From: SFLA01 sp045533895
Lineage (GTDB): Bacteria > Bacillota > Clostridia > Oscillospirales > CAG-382
Reading direction: 5' to 3'
Assembly: GCA_045533895.1 (NCBI GenBank)
Contig: JAZSIT010000045.1
Coordinates: 7,376 to 71,375, forward strand
DNA length: 64,000 bases
How positions within the stretch are numbered: the stretch's first letter is position 1; every line of letters begins with the position of its first letter. The notes beneath the pieces were generated by a model. The model was not told the origin of the DNA, did no database searches, and saw only the letters and a list, made by a program, of their open reading frames with translations. A program made the translations under genes and the position numbers. Positions 25,110 through 33,055 of this stretch are shown here, one piece after another.

Positions 25110-25203
25110 ATGATACAAAAAACACGGCGGAGAAAGTTTTCCTTTCTCCGCCGTGTTCTTTTTGCGGGGGTATCCTTTTTTGGGGTATCCTTTTTGTATC
25201 ATT
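25109..25203. repeat. 95-bp element with 13-bp perfect terminal inverted repeats enclosing a terminator
   Basis: AATGATACAAAAA (25109-25121) and TTTTTGTATCATT (25191-25203) are exact reverse complements. Inside lie a 16-bp terminator stem and two copies of GGGGTATCCTTTTT (25167 and 25183 regions). The left end overlaps the last base of the lipoprotein stop codon. Confidence 0.6.
25121..25163 (+). terminator. Strong terminator after the 24693 lipoprotein
   Basis: AACACGGCGGAGAAAG (25121-25136) pairs perfectly with CTTTCTCCGCCGTGTT (25142-25157), loop of 5, followed by CTTTTTG. Confidence 0.93.
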
Positions 25204-25248
25204 GTGTCGAAGTTCGTAATATATTGATATTACGGAGGTTGATATCTT

Positions 25249-26001
25249 TTGGTACAGATAATTAACGGGATGTTGATACCCTTTGTGGGCACGGCGCTGG
25301 GCGCGGCGTGCGTATTCTTTTTGAAAAAGGACTTGTCCCCACGAGTGCAAAAGGGGTTTCAGGGCGGTGCCGCAGGGGTTATGGTAGCGGCAAGCTTTTT
25401 TAGTCTGCTGGTGCCGTGTATTGAGCAAAGCGAGGGAATGGGAAAACTGAAATTTATTCCCGCCGCCGCAGGATTGTGGACGGGATTCCTTTTTTTAATG
25501 CTGCTTGATATAATCATACCTAAAATATACGCCAGTGCAAAGGCAGACGGCGGTAAAAGCAAAAGAACCACCATGCTGTTTTTGGCAGTAACACTGCACA
25601 ACGTGCCGGAAGGAATGGCTGTGGGCGCGGTGCTGGCAGGGCTTGCCGAAGGGGACGCAGGCATAACCGCCGCCGCGGCGGTAACACTTTCTTTGGGAAT
25701 TGCATTCCAGAATTTCCCCGAAGGCGCCATAATTTCCCTGCCCCTGAAAGCAAAAGGAATGGGCAAAGGAAAAGCGTTTATGTGGGGAGCGCTGTCCGGC
25801 GCGGCAGAGCCGGTGGCGGCGGTATTAACGCTTCTGCTGGCAGGCTTTCTTACACCCCTTATACCCTACTTTCTGTCCTTTGCCGCAGGCGCTATGATAT
25901 TTGTGGTGGTTGAGGAGCTGATGACCGAAAACTCACGCACGGGGAATATATTTTTTGCTATTGGATTCACACTGATGCTGATAACCGACTGTATTTTATA
26001 A
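25249..26001 (+). CDS. ZIP-family divalent metal transporter
   Basis: 250 residues, TTG start (GGAGG about 10 bases upstream), beginning (M)VQIINGMLIPFVGTALGAACVF. Eight helices are expected. The ZIP signature in helix IV is present: LAVTLHNVPEGMAVG, with H-N-x-P-E-G. The helix V motif is IAFQNFPEGAI. These residues bind Zn2+, Fe2+ or similar ions on the way into the cell. Closest in style to the ZupT/GufA group. Monocistronic. Confidence 0.93.
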   Translation: MVQIINGMLIPFVGTALGAACVFFLKKDLSPRVQKGFQGGAAGVMVAASFFSLLVPCIEQSEGMGKLKFIPAAAGLWTGFLFLMLLDIIIPKIYASAKADGGKSKRTTMLFLAVTLHNVPEGMAVGAVLAGLAEGDAGITAAAAVTLSLGIAFQNFPEGAIISLPLKAKGMGKGKAFMWGALSGAAEPVAAVLTLLLAGFLTPLIPYFLSFAAGAMIFVVVEELMTENSRTGNIFFAIGFTLMLITDCIL

Positions 26002-26005
26002 AAGG

Positions 26006-26034
26006 TTGAATTTTTATAAAAAATATTGTATAAT
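26006..26034 (+). promoter_or_regulatory. Sigma-A promoter of the alpha/beta hydrolase
   Basis: TTGAAT at 26006-26011, 17-bp spacer, TATAAT at 26029-26034. Confidence 0.85.
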
Positions 26035-26066
26035 GTGATATACCACAAAAAGGAAGTAAATACAAA

Positions 26067-27032
26067 ATGATTTTTGAAAAGCAGATAGAAAAGGTGTTTC
26101 GCGCCACCCTTTACAGCAGGTGCGACGATAACGGAACGGCGTATTATTTTTCCCACAAGGATTTTTTGGGGCTTAACGCACAGCCGTACACCTTCACTTC
26201 ATCAACAGGAAACAAGCTAAAGGGGTATTTTTATTCATACGAAAATCCCGTACCCAGCCGTCTTGTAGTCTTTGACCACGGTTACGGCGGCGGACACCGC
26301 TCTTATATGAAGGAAATTGAAATGCTGTGCAGACACGGCTACAAGGTCTTTTCATACGACCACACAGGCTGTATGGAGTCCGAGGGAGACGGCTGCGGCG
26401 GATTTGCACAATCCCTCCGCGATCTGGACGACTGCATTACCGCGTTAAAGGCGGACAACAGTGTTGACACCTCGGACATCTCGGTTATCGGACATAGCTG
26501 GGGCGGATTTTCAACAATGAATATTGCTTCCCTTCATTCGGATATCACCCACGTGGTTGTTATGAGCGGATTTGTTTCGGTTGAAAAAATGGTACACCAA
26601 AACTTCTCGGGTCTGCTTAAAGGCTACCGCAAGCATATTTACGGAATTGAACAGCAAGCCAACCCCAAATACGTGGGATTTGACGGAACGGTTACTTTGG
26701 CAAATACAAATGCAAAGGTACTGCTTATCTATTCGGATAACGACGCGCTGGTTAAAAAGGAAATACACTTTAATTCCCTTAAAAACGCCCTTGAAAACAA
26801 GGAAAACGTTACCTTGCTTCTTGTGAAAAACAAGGGACATAATCCCAATTACACCGAAAACGCCGTAAAGCTTTTGGGCGAATACGGAAGAGCAAAGGGA
26901 AAAGCGATAAAGAAAAAGCTGCTTAACACCGACGAGGACAAAAAGAAGTTTGTGGCTTCCTTTGATTGGGATAAAATTACCGAGCAAGACGAAAAGGTCT
27001 GGAAAGAAATATTTAATATACTTGATAAATAA
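26067..27032 (+). CDS. Alpha/beta hydrolase
   Basis: 321 residues, soluble, no signal peptide, start MIFEKQIEKVFRATLYSR with AAAGGAAG upstream. The oxyanion region FDHGYGGGHRSYM lies at 69-81; the nucleophile elbow GHSWGG has Ser144; the likely acid is the Asp in YSDNDALV (about 225) and the likely base is the His in NKGHNPN (about 272). Substrate not predictable; the shape fits serine aminopeptidase or lysophospholipase-like hydrolases. It has its own promoter and terminator. Confidence 0.9.
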   Translation: MIFEKQIEKVFRATLYSRCDDNGTAYYFSHKDFLGLNAQPYTFTSSTGNKLKGYFYSYENPVPSRLVVFDHGYGGGHRSYMKEIEMLCRHGYKVFSYDHTGCMESEGDGCGGFAQSLRDLDDCITALKADNSVDTSDISVIGHSWGGFSTMNIASLHSDITHVVVMSGFVSVEKMVHQNFSGLLKGYRKHIYGIEQQANPKYVGFDGTVTLANTNAKVLLIYSDNDALVKKEIHFNSLKNALENKENVTLLLVKNKGHNPNYTENAVKLLGEYGRAKGKAIKKKLLNTDEDKKKFVASFDWDKITEQDEKVWKEIFNILDK

Positions 27033-27035
27033 ATT

Positions 27036-27067
27036 AAAGGCTCTGCGTACGCAGAGCCTTTGGTTTT
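27036..27067 (+). terminator. Terminator of the alpha/beta hydrolase gene
   Basis: AAAGGCTCTGCG (27036-27047) pairs with CGCAGAGCCTTT (27050-27061), followed by GGTTTTG. Nearly identical to the terminator at 30171. Confidence 0.85.
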
Positions 27068-27075
27068 GTGGGATA

Positions 27076-27113
27076 TATATTCGGGGTCCCCGCAAATCAA
27101 GGATTTGTGGGGT
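27076..27113. repeat. Short hairpin unit of the GGGGTCCCC family
   Basis: CGGGGTCCCCGCAAATC, then AAG, then GATTTGTGGGGTG: an 11-bp inverted repeat with the same ends as the longer elements, lying directly next to copy 2. Confidence 0.7.
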
Positions 27114-27122
27114 GTATATTTT

Positions 27123-27257
27123 GGGTCCCCGCAAAAGTGTTTTTTCGTGATATATGCCTTCTGTAGAGGTGTTTTGGGGTTCCCATAAAATCCGCAGGAT
27201 TTTAGGGGTGGTTTTTCGTGAAACACCCACGGCAACCAAAAAACCTTTTGTGGGGGG
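27123..27257. repeat. MITE-like element, copy 2, interrupted by a nested hairpin unit
   Basis: It aligns along its whole length with copy 1 (2416-2509): CCCCGCAAAAGTGTTTTTTC at the left, AAAAAACCTTTTGTGGGG at the right, and GTAGAGGTGTTT / CGTGAAACACCC in the core. A block of about 41 bp (about 27175-27216; GGGGTTCCCATAAAATCC, GCA, GGATTTTAGGGGTGG) sits in the loop of the core palindrome and is absent from copy 1. This block has the same GGGGTNCCC...GGGGTG ends, so one element appears to lie inside another. Confidence 0.75.
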
Positions 27258-27262
27258 TATTT

Positions 27263-28975
27263 TTACTGTGAAATGGTAAACAGAGAATAAAAATATCCTT
27301 TTTTGGAAATAAGCTCGTCAAAGGTACCGATCTCGACAGCAGTCCCGTTTTTTAGTGTGATAATACCGTCATATCGTCTTAACAGCCCTTCATCAAGATC
27401 GTGAGTAACAGTGATGCAGGTGATGCCGTCAAGCCCCAGAATGGACGAGGACACCTGATATGCCGTTTCCGCATCAAGGGAGGCAGTGGCTTCGTCAACC
27501 AAAAGCACACTTGAATTTTTGAGCAGACTGCGTGCGATTGAAACGCGCTGTTTTTCGCCTCCGGAAAGGAAAACACCGTTTTCACCGCACAAATAATCCT
27601 CACCCTTGCTTTCCGCAAGAAGGGAAAGCCCCGAAAGCCGCATTGCGTCCGATACCTGCTCATCGGAAAAATCACTGAACATAGTAATATTATCACGGAG
27701 GGACGCATTGAATACAAAGACGTTTTGCTGAATAATGCTTTGCATATCGTAAAGATTGCCGCTGTCGATACTGCGAAGCTCGGTATCATCGTAATATATT
27801 CCGCCCTCGTAATCGTGGTAGGAGGACATCAACAAATTAAGTAAAGTAGATTTTCCGCTTCCCGACGCGCCGACGAGAGCGTACTTTTTACCTGCCTCGA
27901 AGGTGACGTTAAGATTTTTCAGCACTGTTTTTTCCTCATCATAGCCAAAGGTGACGCCGCGCAGAGTTATTCCTCTTTCAAGCGCGGTAACCGAGCAGTC
28001 GCCTCCGTCGGCTTTGTTTTCTTCAAGAGCGGAGGCAATTTTTTCCACAAGTCCACGGGCGGATTTATATTCCGCAAGGCAGGTGGGAATTACCGAAATG
28101 GGCTGTATGATATAGTTCATCATCTGAACAAAGACCATTACCGTACCCGCAGTAATACCCTTGCCCGAAAGAGCAAGATATGCGCCGAACAAAAACACGC
28201 CCAGTTGTGCGACAATTCCCGCAATAGCGCCGAACATTTGAACCAAAACAAGTATTTTTTCTTTTTCACCTTTGGCTTTTGCTAAGTTTTTTACCTTTTC
28301 GCCAAAGATTCGGCACATCTGCGTTTCTGCCTTAAAGGATTTTATAACGGTAAATCCGCCGATACAATCCTTTAACGACATGGTATATTCCTCGTTATGG
28401 ATAGACACACTTTTTTCCGCCTGCTCTGCCTTACCGCCCGTTATAATTGCCGCCAGAACGGGCAAAAGGGAAAGCAAAACGGCAACGAGAGTGAGAAGCG
28501 GGCTGTACCATATCATCATAACAACCGCGCCGATGAGAAGAGGCAGACATTCGCCGACAACAAAAATATTTGAAATATACCCCTTCTCTACCGCCGCAAT
28601 ATCGTTGGTCAAGGCTGATACGTAAAGAGAAGATCTTTCTTTTGAAAAGGCAGATATCTTCTTTTGGGTAAGAATGCGGAATATATATTCTTTGTACTGC
28701 GCCATACCCTTTGAAATAAGTGCGGGTTTTGTATGGTAGATTATAAAATAAATCACCGCCACGGCAAAAACAAGACAAAGGGTGATAACGGCAAGCTCTG
28801 TAAGTCCAAGCGCCTTTTCACTGCCGCTTACAAGGTCTACAAGCTGTTGTAAAAGCCACGCCACCGCGAGATTTGCGGCAACATTTAACAGCGAAGCCAG
28901 TGTCATAAGCACAAAAGGCAATGCATTACCTTTATAAAACTGCTTTACAAAGGGACGAATATTGGTTTGTTTCAT
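27263..28975 (-). CDS. ABC exporter, fused membrane and ATPase domains
   Basis: 570 residues. The N-terminal half has six hydrophobic helices (about 18-300) of the type IV exporter fold. The ATPase half has Walker A GASGSGKST (369-377), signature LSGGE (470-474), Walker B LLVDEATASLD (491-501) and switch THD (524-526). Half-transporters of this kind work as homo- or heterodimers and export drugs, lipids or peptides; no peptidase C39 domain is present. The ATG overlaps the stop of the XRE-TPR regulator (ATGA), so the two are translated together and probably act together. Confidence 0.93.
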   Translation of the reverse strand: MKQTNIRPFVKQFYKGNALPFVLMTLASLLNVAANLAVAWLLQQLVDLVSGSEKALGLTELAVITLCLVFAVAVIYFIIYHTKPALISKGMAQYKEYIFRILTQKKISAFSKERSSLYVSALTNDIAAVEKGYISNIFVVGECLPLLIGAVVMMIWYSPLLTLVAVLLSLLPVLAAIITGGKAEQAEKSVSIHNEEYTMSLKDCIGGFTVIKSFKAETQMCRIFGEKVKNLAKAKGEKEKILVLVQMFGAIAGIVAQLGVFLFGAYLALSGKGITAGTVMVFVQMMNYIIQPISVIPTCLAEYKSARGLVEKIASALEENKADGGDCSVTALERGITLRGVTFGYDEEKTVLKNLNVTFEAGKKYALVGASGSGKSTLLNLLMSSYHDYEGGIYYDDTELRSIDSGNLYDMQSIIQQNVFVFNASLRDNITMFSDFSDEQVSDAMRLSGLSLLAESKGEDYLCGENGVFLSGGEKQRVSIARSLLKNSSVLLVDEATASLDAETAYQVSSSILGLDGITCITVTHDLDEGLLRRYDGIITLKNGTAVEIGTFDELISKKGYFYSLFTISQ

Positions 28976-30057
28976 GTTCTCTCTCCTTTAATTTCCTGCC
29001 ACATTTCGTATACCTCGGCAGGGGCACTTGCTTGCGTAAGGATATTTTCCGCTATCTTCATAACCGATTCACCCAAATCGTCGTACGCAGTGGTTGCTTC
29101 GGAGGATACCGACAAAAATTTAACGTTATCCAATTTATGGGTAGGTGTATTATCAAAGGCGGATGCAAGCTCATACGCTATGCGAAGGTAGGAGGGGACG
29201 GCTTCCCAAATTCCCGCTTTTGCCGAAAGCTCAGCACAAGCTGCGTAACAGGGGGCTATAATTCTATCCAAATAACAAACTGTGTCCTTTTGAATTTTTA
29301 GGTTTTCAAAGGTGTGAGCAAGCCACAAATAAGCGTCTGCTGCCGCCAAAGGGTCCCCTTTTTTCTCGTAATAATCCCCGCATGCCTTCATTGTACGAAG
29401 AGCATTGTTGATAATACCGCTCAGAGCTTTATCAATATACGCTTCCACCTCTGCAGAATCAAAATTCTCTTTTTCTATACAGGCCAGCGCAATAAGTGAA
29501 TCGTTTACACCGCATACGTTGTGTTTTTTAAGTATTTCAAGCCCTTTGTCCTTCTTCCCCAGCGCCATATAGCATTGGGCTTGTGAGTTACGGATGGATG
29601 CTTCGCTTATATCCGGATCCCTATTCTGCGCCAAAAGAGAAACTGACTTATCCAAAAGCTCGATACTTCGGTACAAATATTTTTCGTTTTTCTCTTCTAT
29701 ACCCGCCACCTCGTATAATTCGCCTGCGCGGTAAACGACCTGAAAATTGTTGGGATAACGTAGCAGTGCGATTTCCGCTTGTTTGGCGGCACTCTCATAT
29801 TTTTTATCGCACTGAAGGGCATATATCCTTTTTTCTGCCTCTTTTGCACCGCCCACGCTCACCTCATATCCCACAAGCACATCCAGCGATACTTGAAACA
29901 GTTCTGCCATACGGACAAGTATATCAAGCTCCGGCACGCTTTTACCGTTTTCCCATTTATACGCCGCGCCTACGGTAACACCCAAAGAATCAGCAAGTTT
30001 TTCCTGCGTGAACCCTTTTTCTTTTCTTAAACGCCTTATGTTTTCTGCTAAAACCAC
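28972..30057 (-). CDS. XRE-family regulator with TPR-like C-terminal domain
   Basis: 361 residues from a GTG start with GGGTGG upstream. The helix-turn-helix is at about 1-62 (ENIRRLRKEKGFTQEKLADSLG, then VTVGAAYKWENGKSVPELDI). The remaining 300 residues form paired helices of tetratricopeptide type: KYESAAKQAEIALLRYPNNF, SIRNSQAQCYMALGKKDKGL, GDYYEKKGDPLAAADAYLWL. This resembles Rgg/PlcR-like or general XRE-TPR regulators that sense a peptide or protein. It is coupled to the exporter downstream and likely controls it and itself (see the palindrome at 30105-30165). Confidence 0.9.
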   Translation of the reverse strand: MVLAENIRRLRKEKGFTQEKLADSLGVTVGAAYKWENGKSVPELDILVRMAELFQVSLDVLVGYEVSVGGAKEAEKRIYALQCDKKYESAAKQAEIALLRYPNNFQVVYRAGELYEVAGIEEKNEKYLYRSIELLDKSVSLLAQNRDPDISEASIRNSQAQCYMALGKKDKGLEILKKHNVCGVNDSLIALACIEKENFDSAEVEAYIDKALSGIINNALRTMKACGDYYEKKGDPLAAADAYLWLAHTFENLKIQKDTVCYLDRIIAPCYAACAELSAKAGIWEAVPSYLRIAYELASAFDNTPTHKLDNVKFLSVSSEATTAYDDLGESVMKIAENILTQASAPAEVYEMWQEIKGERT

Positions 30058-30081
30058 TATTATCCACCCTTTCTTTGTTTT

Positions 30082-30110
30082 ATTATACCTCCATTAACGC
30101 CCTATTTCAA
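30082..30110 (-). promoter_or_regulatory. Sigma-A promoter of the XRE-exporter operon
   Basis: TTGAAA (complement of 30105-30110), 17-bp spacer, TATAAT (complement of 30082-30087). Confidence 0.85.
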
Positions 30111-30165
30111 CCCACCGCCATTACAATTTGGCTATTATTTTTTATACCAACAGTATGGGTTGAAA
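30105..30165. promoter_or_regulatory. Candidate operator, spaced inverted repeat at the XRE promoter
   Basis: TTTCAACCCA (30105-30114) and TGGGTTGAAA (30156-30165) are exact 10-bp inverted repeats separated by 41 bp. One arm contains the -35 box. The layout fits looping or two-site repression by the XRE protein. Confidence 0.5.
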
Positions 30166-30170
30166 CGCAA

Positions 30171-30201
30171 AAAGGCTCTGCGCGTGCAGAGCCTTTGTTT
30201 T
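30171..30201. terminator. Terminator of the P-type ATPase gene
   Basis: AAAGGCTCTGC (30171-30181) pairs with GCAGAGCCTTT (30186-30196). On the minus strand it is followed by TTGC, and on the plus strand by GTTTTTG. The stem is shared with the terminator at 27036. Confidence 0.82.
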
Positions 30202-30203
30202 TG

Positions 30204-32816
30204 TTATTTGTGCTTTTTAAGAAGTCCCATAGCCTTTACAAGCTCCATTACCACCAGAGGAACAAATATGAGTCCCAATGCGATGAGGTACAGATGCCAA
30301 GGCAGGTATACCAGGCCGAAAACAACGGAAACGGGAGTGAACAGCACGATAGCCATTAAGACTATTGCGATAGCCGCCGCCTGATTGAGCTTTTTATTGC
30401 CAAAGAAGCCGATGCGGAACAGCGAACGGTCGGACCGCATATTATATGCCTGAACTATCTGGGAGAACGCCAGCACTGCGAATGCCATTGTCTGACCTGC
30501 GCTTTCGCCTGCGGCATTAAGACCTATTGCGTATGCGGCAAGTGCAAGAGCACCGAACATTATACCCTGAAGCACTATTCTCACACCGTAGCCGTGAGCA
30601 AACAGACCTTCTGTCTTGGGTCTGGGAGGAACGTCCATAATATCCTTTTCGGTAGGCTCCATACCCAGAGCGATGGCAGGCAGACCGTCTGTAATAAGGT
30701 TTATCCAAAGAAGCTGCATTGACATAAAGGGGCTCTTGTGCCAGATTAGCATTGCCACGAAAACAGACACAACTTCACCGAAGTTGGTGCCCAACAGGAA
30801 GCCTACAACCTTCTTGATATTGGTGTAGATGCCTCTGCCCTCTTTTACAGCGTCAACGATAGTGGCGAAGTTATCGTCGGAAAGGGTCATATCCGATGCG
30901 CCCTTTGCAACGTCGGTACCGGTAATACCCATTGCACAGCCGATATCGGCGGCTTTAAGTGCAGGCGCGTCGTTAACGCCGTCACCGGTCATGGAAACAA
31001 CATGTCCCTTCTTTTGCCAAGCCTTAACAATTCGTATCTTGTTTTCGGGAGAAACGCGGGCGTATACCGAGATATCCTCCACGCAGGCGTCAAGCTCCGC
31101 TTCGGACATACTGTCAAGCTCGGTGCCCGTAACGGCACGCTGACCGGGACGGAGTATGCCAAGCTCACGGGCGATGGCGGATGCGGTAATAATATGGTCG
31201 CCGGTTATCATAACGGGGCGTATGCCTGCGCGCAGACAGGTTGCAACCGCCGCCTTTGCCTCGGGACGAGGCGGGTCGATCATACCCAGAATACCCATAA
31301 AGGTAAGACCGTTTTCAAGGGCTTCGGGAGTGATTTCGGCAGGAAGCTCGTCAATAACCTTATATCCCACCGCAAGCACACGGAGTGCGTCCTCGCTGAG
31401 AAGCTCGGTAAAGCGCTTGGCTTCGTCGATATTACCCTTAACGCAACGGGATGCCATTACGTCAAACGCGCCCTTTACGATTACAGTTATCTTTCCGTCG
31501 ATGTTATTGACAGATGTCATAAGCTTTCTGTCAGAATCGAAGGGAATGGTAGCAAGACGGGGATAAGCGGCGTTAAGCTCCTCCTTGGACATACCGTTGT
31601 TATATGCCGCAAGGACGATAGCAGTTTCCGTAGGGTCGCCGATATGGGTGACCTTATCCGCCTCAACCAAAACAGAACCGTCACTGCACAGAGTTCCGTA
31701 TGCGAGAAGCTTTTTCATATCCTCGCTGTTGGTGTGGGAGATATCCTCGGAGTTCTTCTCCCCTTCTACCCAGCCTTTTACCAAGGTCATACGGTTTTGG
31801 GTGAGAGTGCCTGTTTTATCCGAACAAATAATAGACGCGCCGCCCAGAGTTTCTACTGCGGGGAGACGGCGGATAACAGCGTTTTTCTTTGCAAGGCGCT
31901 GTACGCCGATGGAAAGAACTATGGTTACGATTGCGGGAAGTCCCTCGGGTATTGCGGAAACGGCGAGGGAGACTGCTGTCATAAATATCTCAAGAGGGTT
32001 AAGATCATTAATAAGTCCTACGATAAATATGACAACACATATACCGAGGGCGAGAAAACCAAGATATTTTCCCAGTTTTGCAAGCTTTTTCTGCAGAGGG
32101 GTCTGACCTTCGTCTTCGCCCGAAAGAAGGGCTGCTATTTTGCCCATCTCGGTTTCCATACCGATATTGGTTACCACTGCGGTAGCGGTACCGTAGGTAA
32201 TGCTACAGCCGGAATAAACCATATTGCTGCGGTCACCCAGAGGAGAATCCTCGCCTACCAAGGCAGACGCATCCTTTTCCGTGGGGACAGATTCGCCTGT
32301 CAAAGCAGATTCTTCGCTCTTAAGAGAGGCACTGTATATAAGGCGGGCATCTGCAGGTACGAAATCGCCTGCTTCCAGCTTGATAATATCACCGGGAACC
32401 AAGGCGGAAGCCATAACTACCTGCTCCTTACCGCTGCGGATGACTCGGGAGTGGGGCGCGGACATACTCTTTAGTGCTTCAAGAGCTTTTTCCGCCTTAC
32501 TTTCCTGCATAACGCCCATAATGGCGTTTACAACAACTATAACAAGGATAAGCAACGGCTCGAAAAAGCCTTTAGCCTCCCCCTCAAGACAAGCAACGAC
32601 AAAGGAAACTGCCGCCGCCGCAAGGAGAATAATAATCATAACGTCCTTAAACTGGTCAAGAAACTTAAGGAACATTCCTTTTTTCTTTTTGCCCTTCAAC
32701 ACGTTGGCGCCGTACTGCGCCTGACGGGAAGCGACCTCTTCCGCCGACAGACCTGTATTAACGTCGGTCTGTAAAGCCTTAAGCGTGTCTTCGCAATTCA
32801 AATTGTGGTAATTCAT
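30204..32816 (-). CDS. P-type Ca2+-transporting ATPase (PMCA/SERCA-like)
   Basis: 870 residues. The N-terminal cation-ATPase domain is followed by ten helices. Actuator TGES is at 173-176, ion-binding PEGLPA in M4 at 290-295, phosphorylation DKTGTLTQ with Asp333, and hinge MTGDGVNDAPALKAADIG. The PEGLPA motif and the overall shape fit calcium (or manganese) export coupled to ATP hydrolysis. Monocistronic with its own promoter, divergent from the antiporter gene. Confidence 0.95.
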   Translation of the reverse strand: MNYHNLNCEDTLKALQTDVNTGLSAEEVASRQAQYGANVLKGKKKKGMFLKFLDQFKDVMIIILLAAAAVSFVVACLEGEAKGFFEPLLILVIVVVNAIMGVMQESKAEKALEALKSMSAPHSRVIRSGKEQVVMASALVPGDIIKLEAGDFVPADARLIYSASLKSEESALTGESVPTEKDASALVGEDSPLGDRSNMVYSGCSITYGTATAVVTNIGMETEMGKIAALLSGEDEGQTPLQKKLAKLGKYLGFLALGICVVIFIVGLINDLNPLEIFMTAVSLAVSAIPEGLPAIVTIVLSIGVQRLAKKNAVIRRLPAVETLGGASIICSDKTGTLTQNRMTLVKGWVEGEKNSEDISHTNSEDMKKLLAYGTLCSDGSVLVEADKVTHIGDPTETAIVLAAYNNGMSKEELNAAYPRLATIPFDSDRKLMTSVNNIDGKITVIVKGAFDVMASRCVKGNIDEAKRFTELLSEDALRVLAVGYKVIDELPAEITPEALENGLTFMGILGMIDPPRPEAKAAVATCLRAGIRPVMITGDHIITASAIARELGILRPGQRAVTGTELDSMSEAELDACVEDISVYARVSPENKIRIVKAWQKKGHVVSMTGDGVNDAPALKAADIGCAMGITGTDVAKGASDMTLSDDNFATIVDAVKEGRGIYTNIKKVVGFLLGTNFGEVVSVFVAMLIWHKSPFMSMQLLWINLITDGLPAIALGMEPTEKDIMDVPPRPKTEGLFAHGYGVRIVLQGIMFGALALAAYAIGLNAAGESAGQTMAFAVLAFSQIVQAYNMRSDRSLFRIGFFGNKKLNQAAAIAIVLMAIVLFTPVSVVFGLVYLPWHLYLIALGLIFVPLVVMELVKAMGLLKKHK

Positions 32817-32889
32817 TCAGCATGTCCTTTCATGTAAGATAAGATATATATGCCAAACCTATAAAAGCTTATTGTTGTAAGTAATAGGT

Positions 32890-32918
32890 ATTATAACCTT
32901 GTTGAAGCGAAAAGTCAA
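32890..32918 (-). promoter_or_regulatory. Sigma-A promoter of the P-type ATPase
   Basis: TTGACT (complement of 32913-32918), 17-bp spacer, TATAAT (complement of 32890-32895), leaving a leader of about 67 bases. Confidence 0.83.
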
Positions 32919-32988
32919 GAGCAGGCGAAAAACCGCAAAAACAAATAAAAACACACGTTTTTTTACCTATTTATTATGTATTTTGCCG

Positions 32989-33017
32989 TTGAAAAAAATG
33001 TAATTATAGAGTATAAT
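32989..33017 (+). promoter_or_regulatory. Sigma-A promoter of the antiporter gene
   Basis: TTGAAA at 32989-32994, 17-bp spacer, TATAAT at 33012-33017. Confidence 0.83.
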
Positions 33018-33055
33018 TGCACTCGTTTGATTATTTAATGAAAAGAGTGGGATTT

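Noticed and set aside
31002..32474. 490-codon open frame on the plus strand
   Set aside because: It is the antisense shadow of the P-type ATPase, whose motifs are complete on the other strand.
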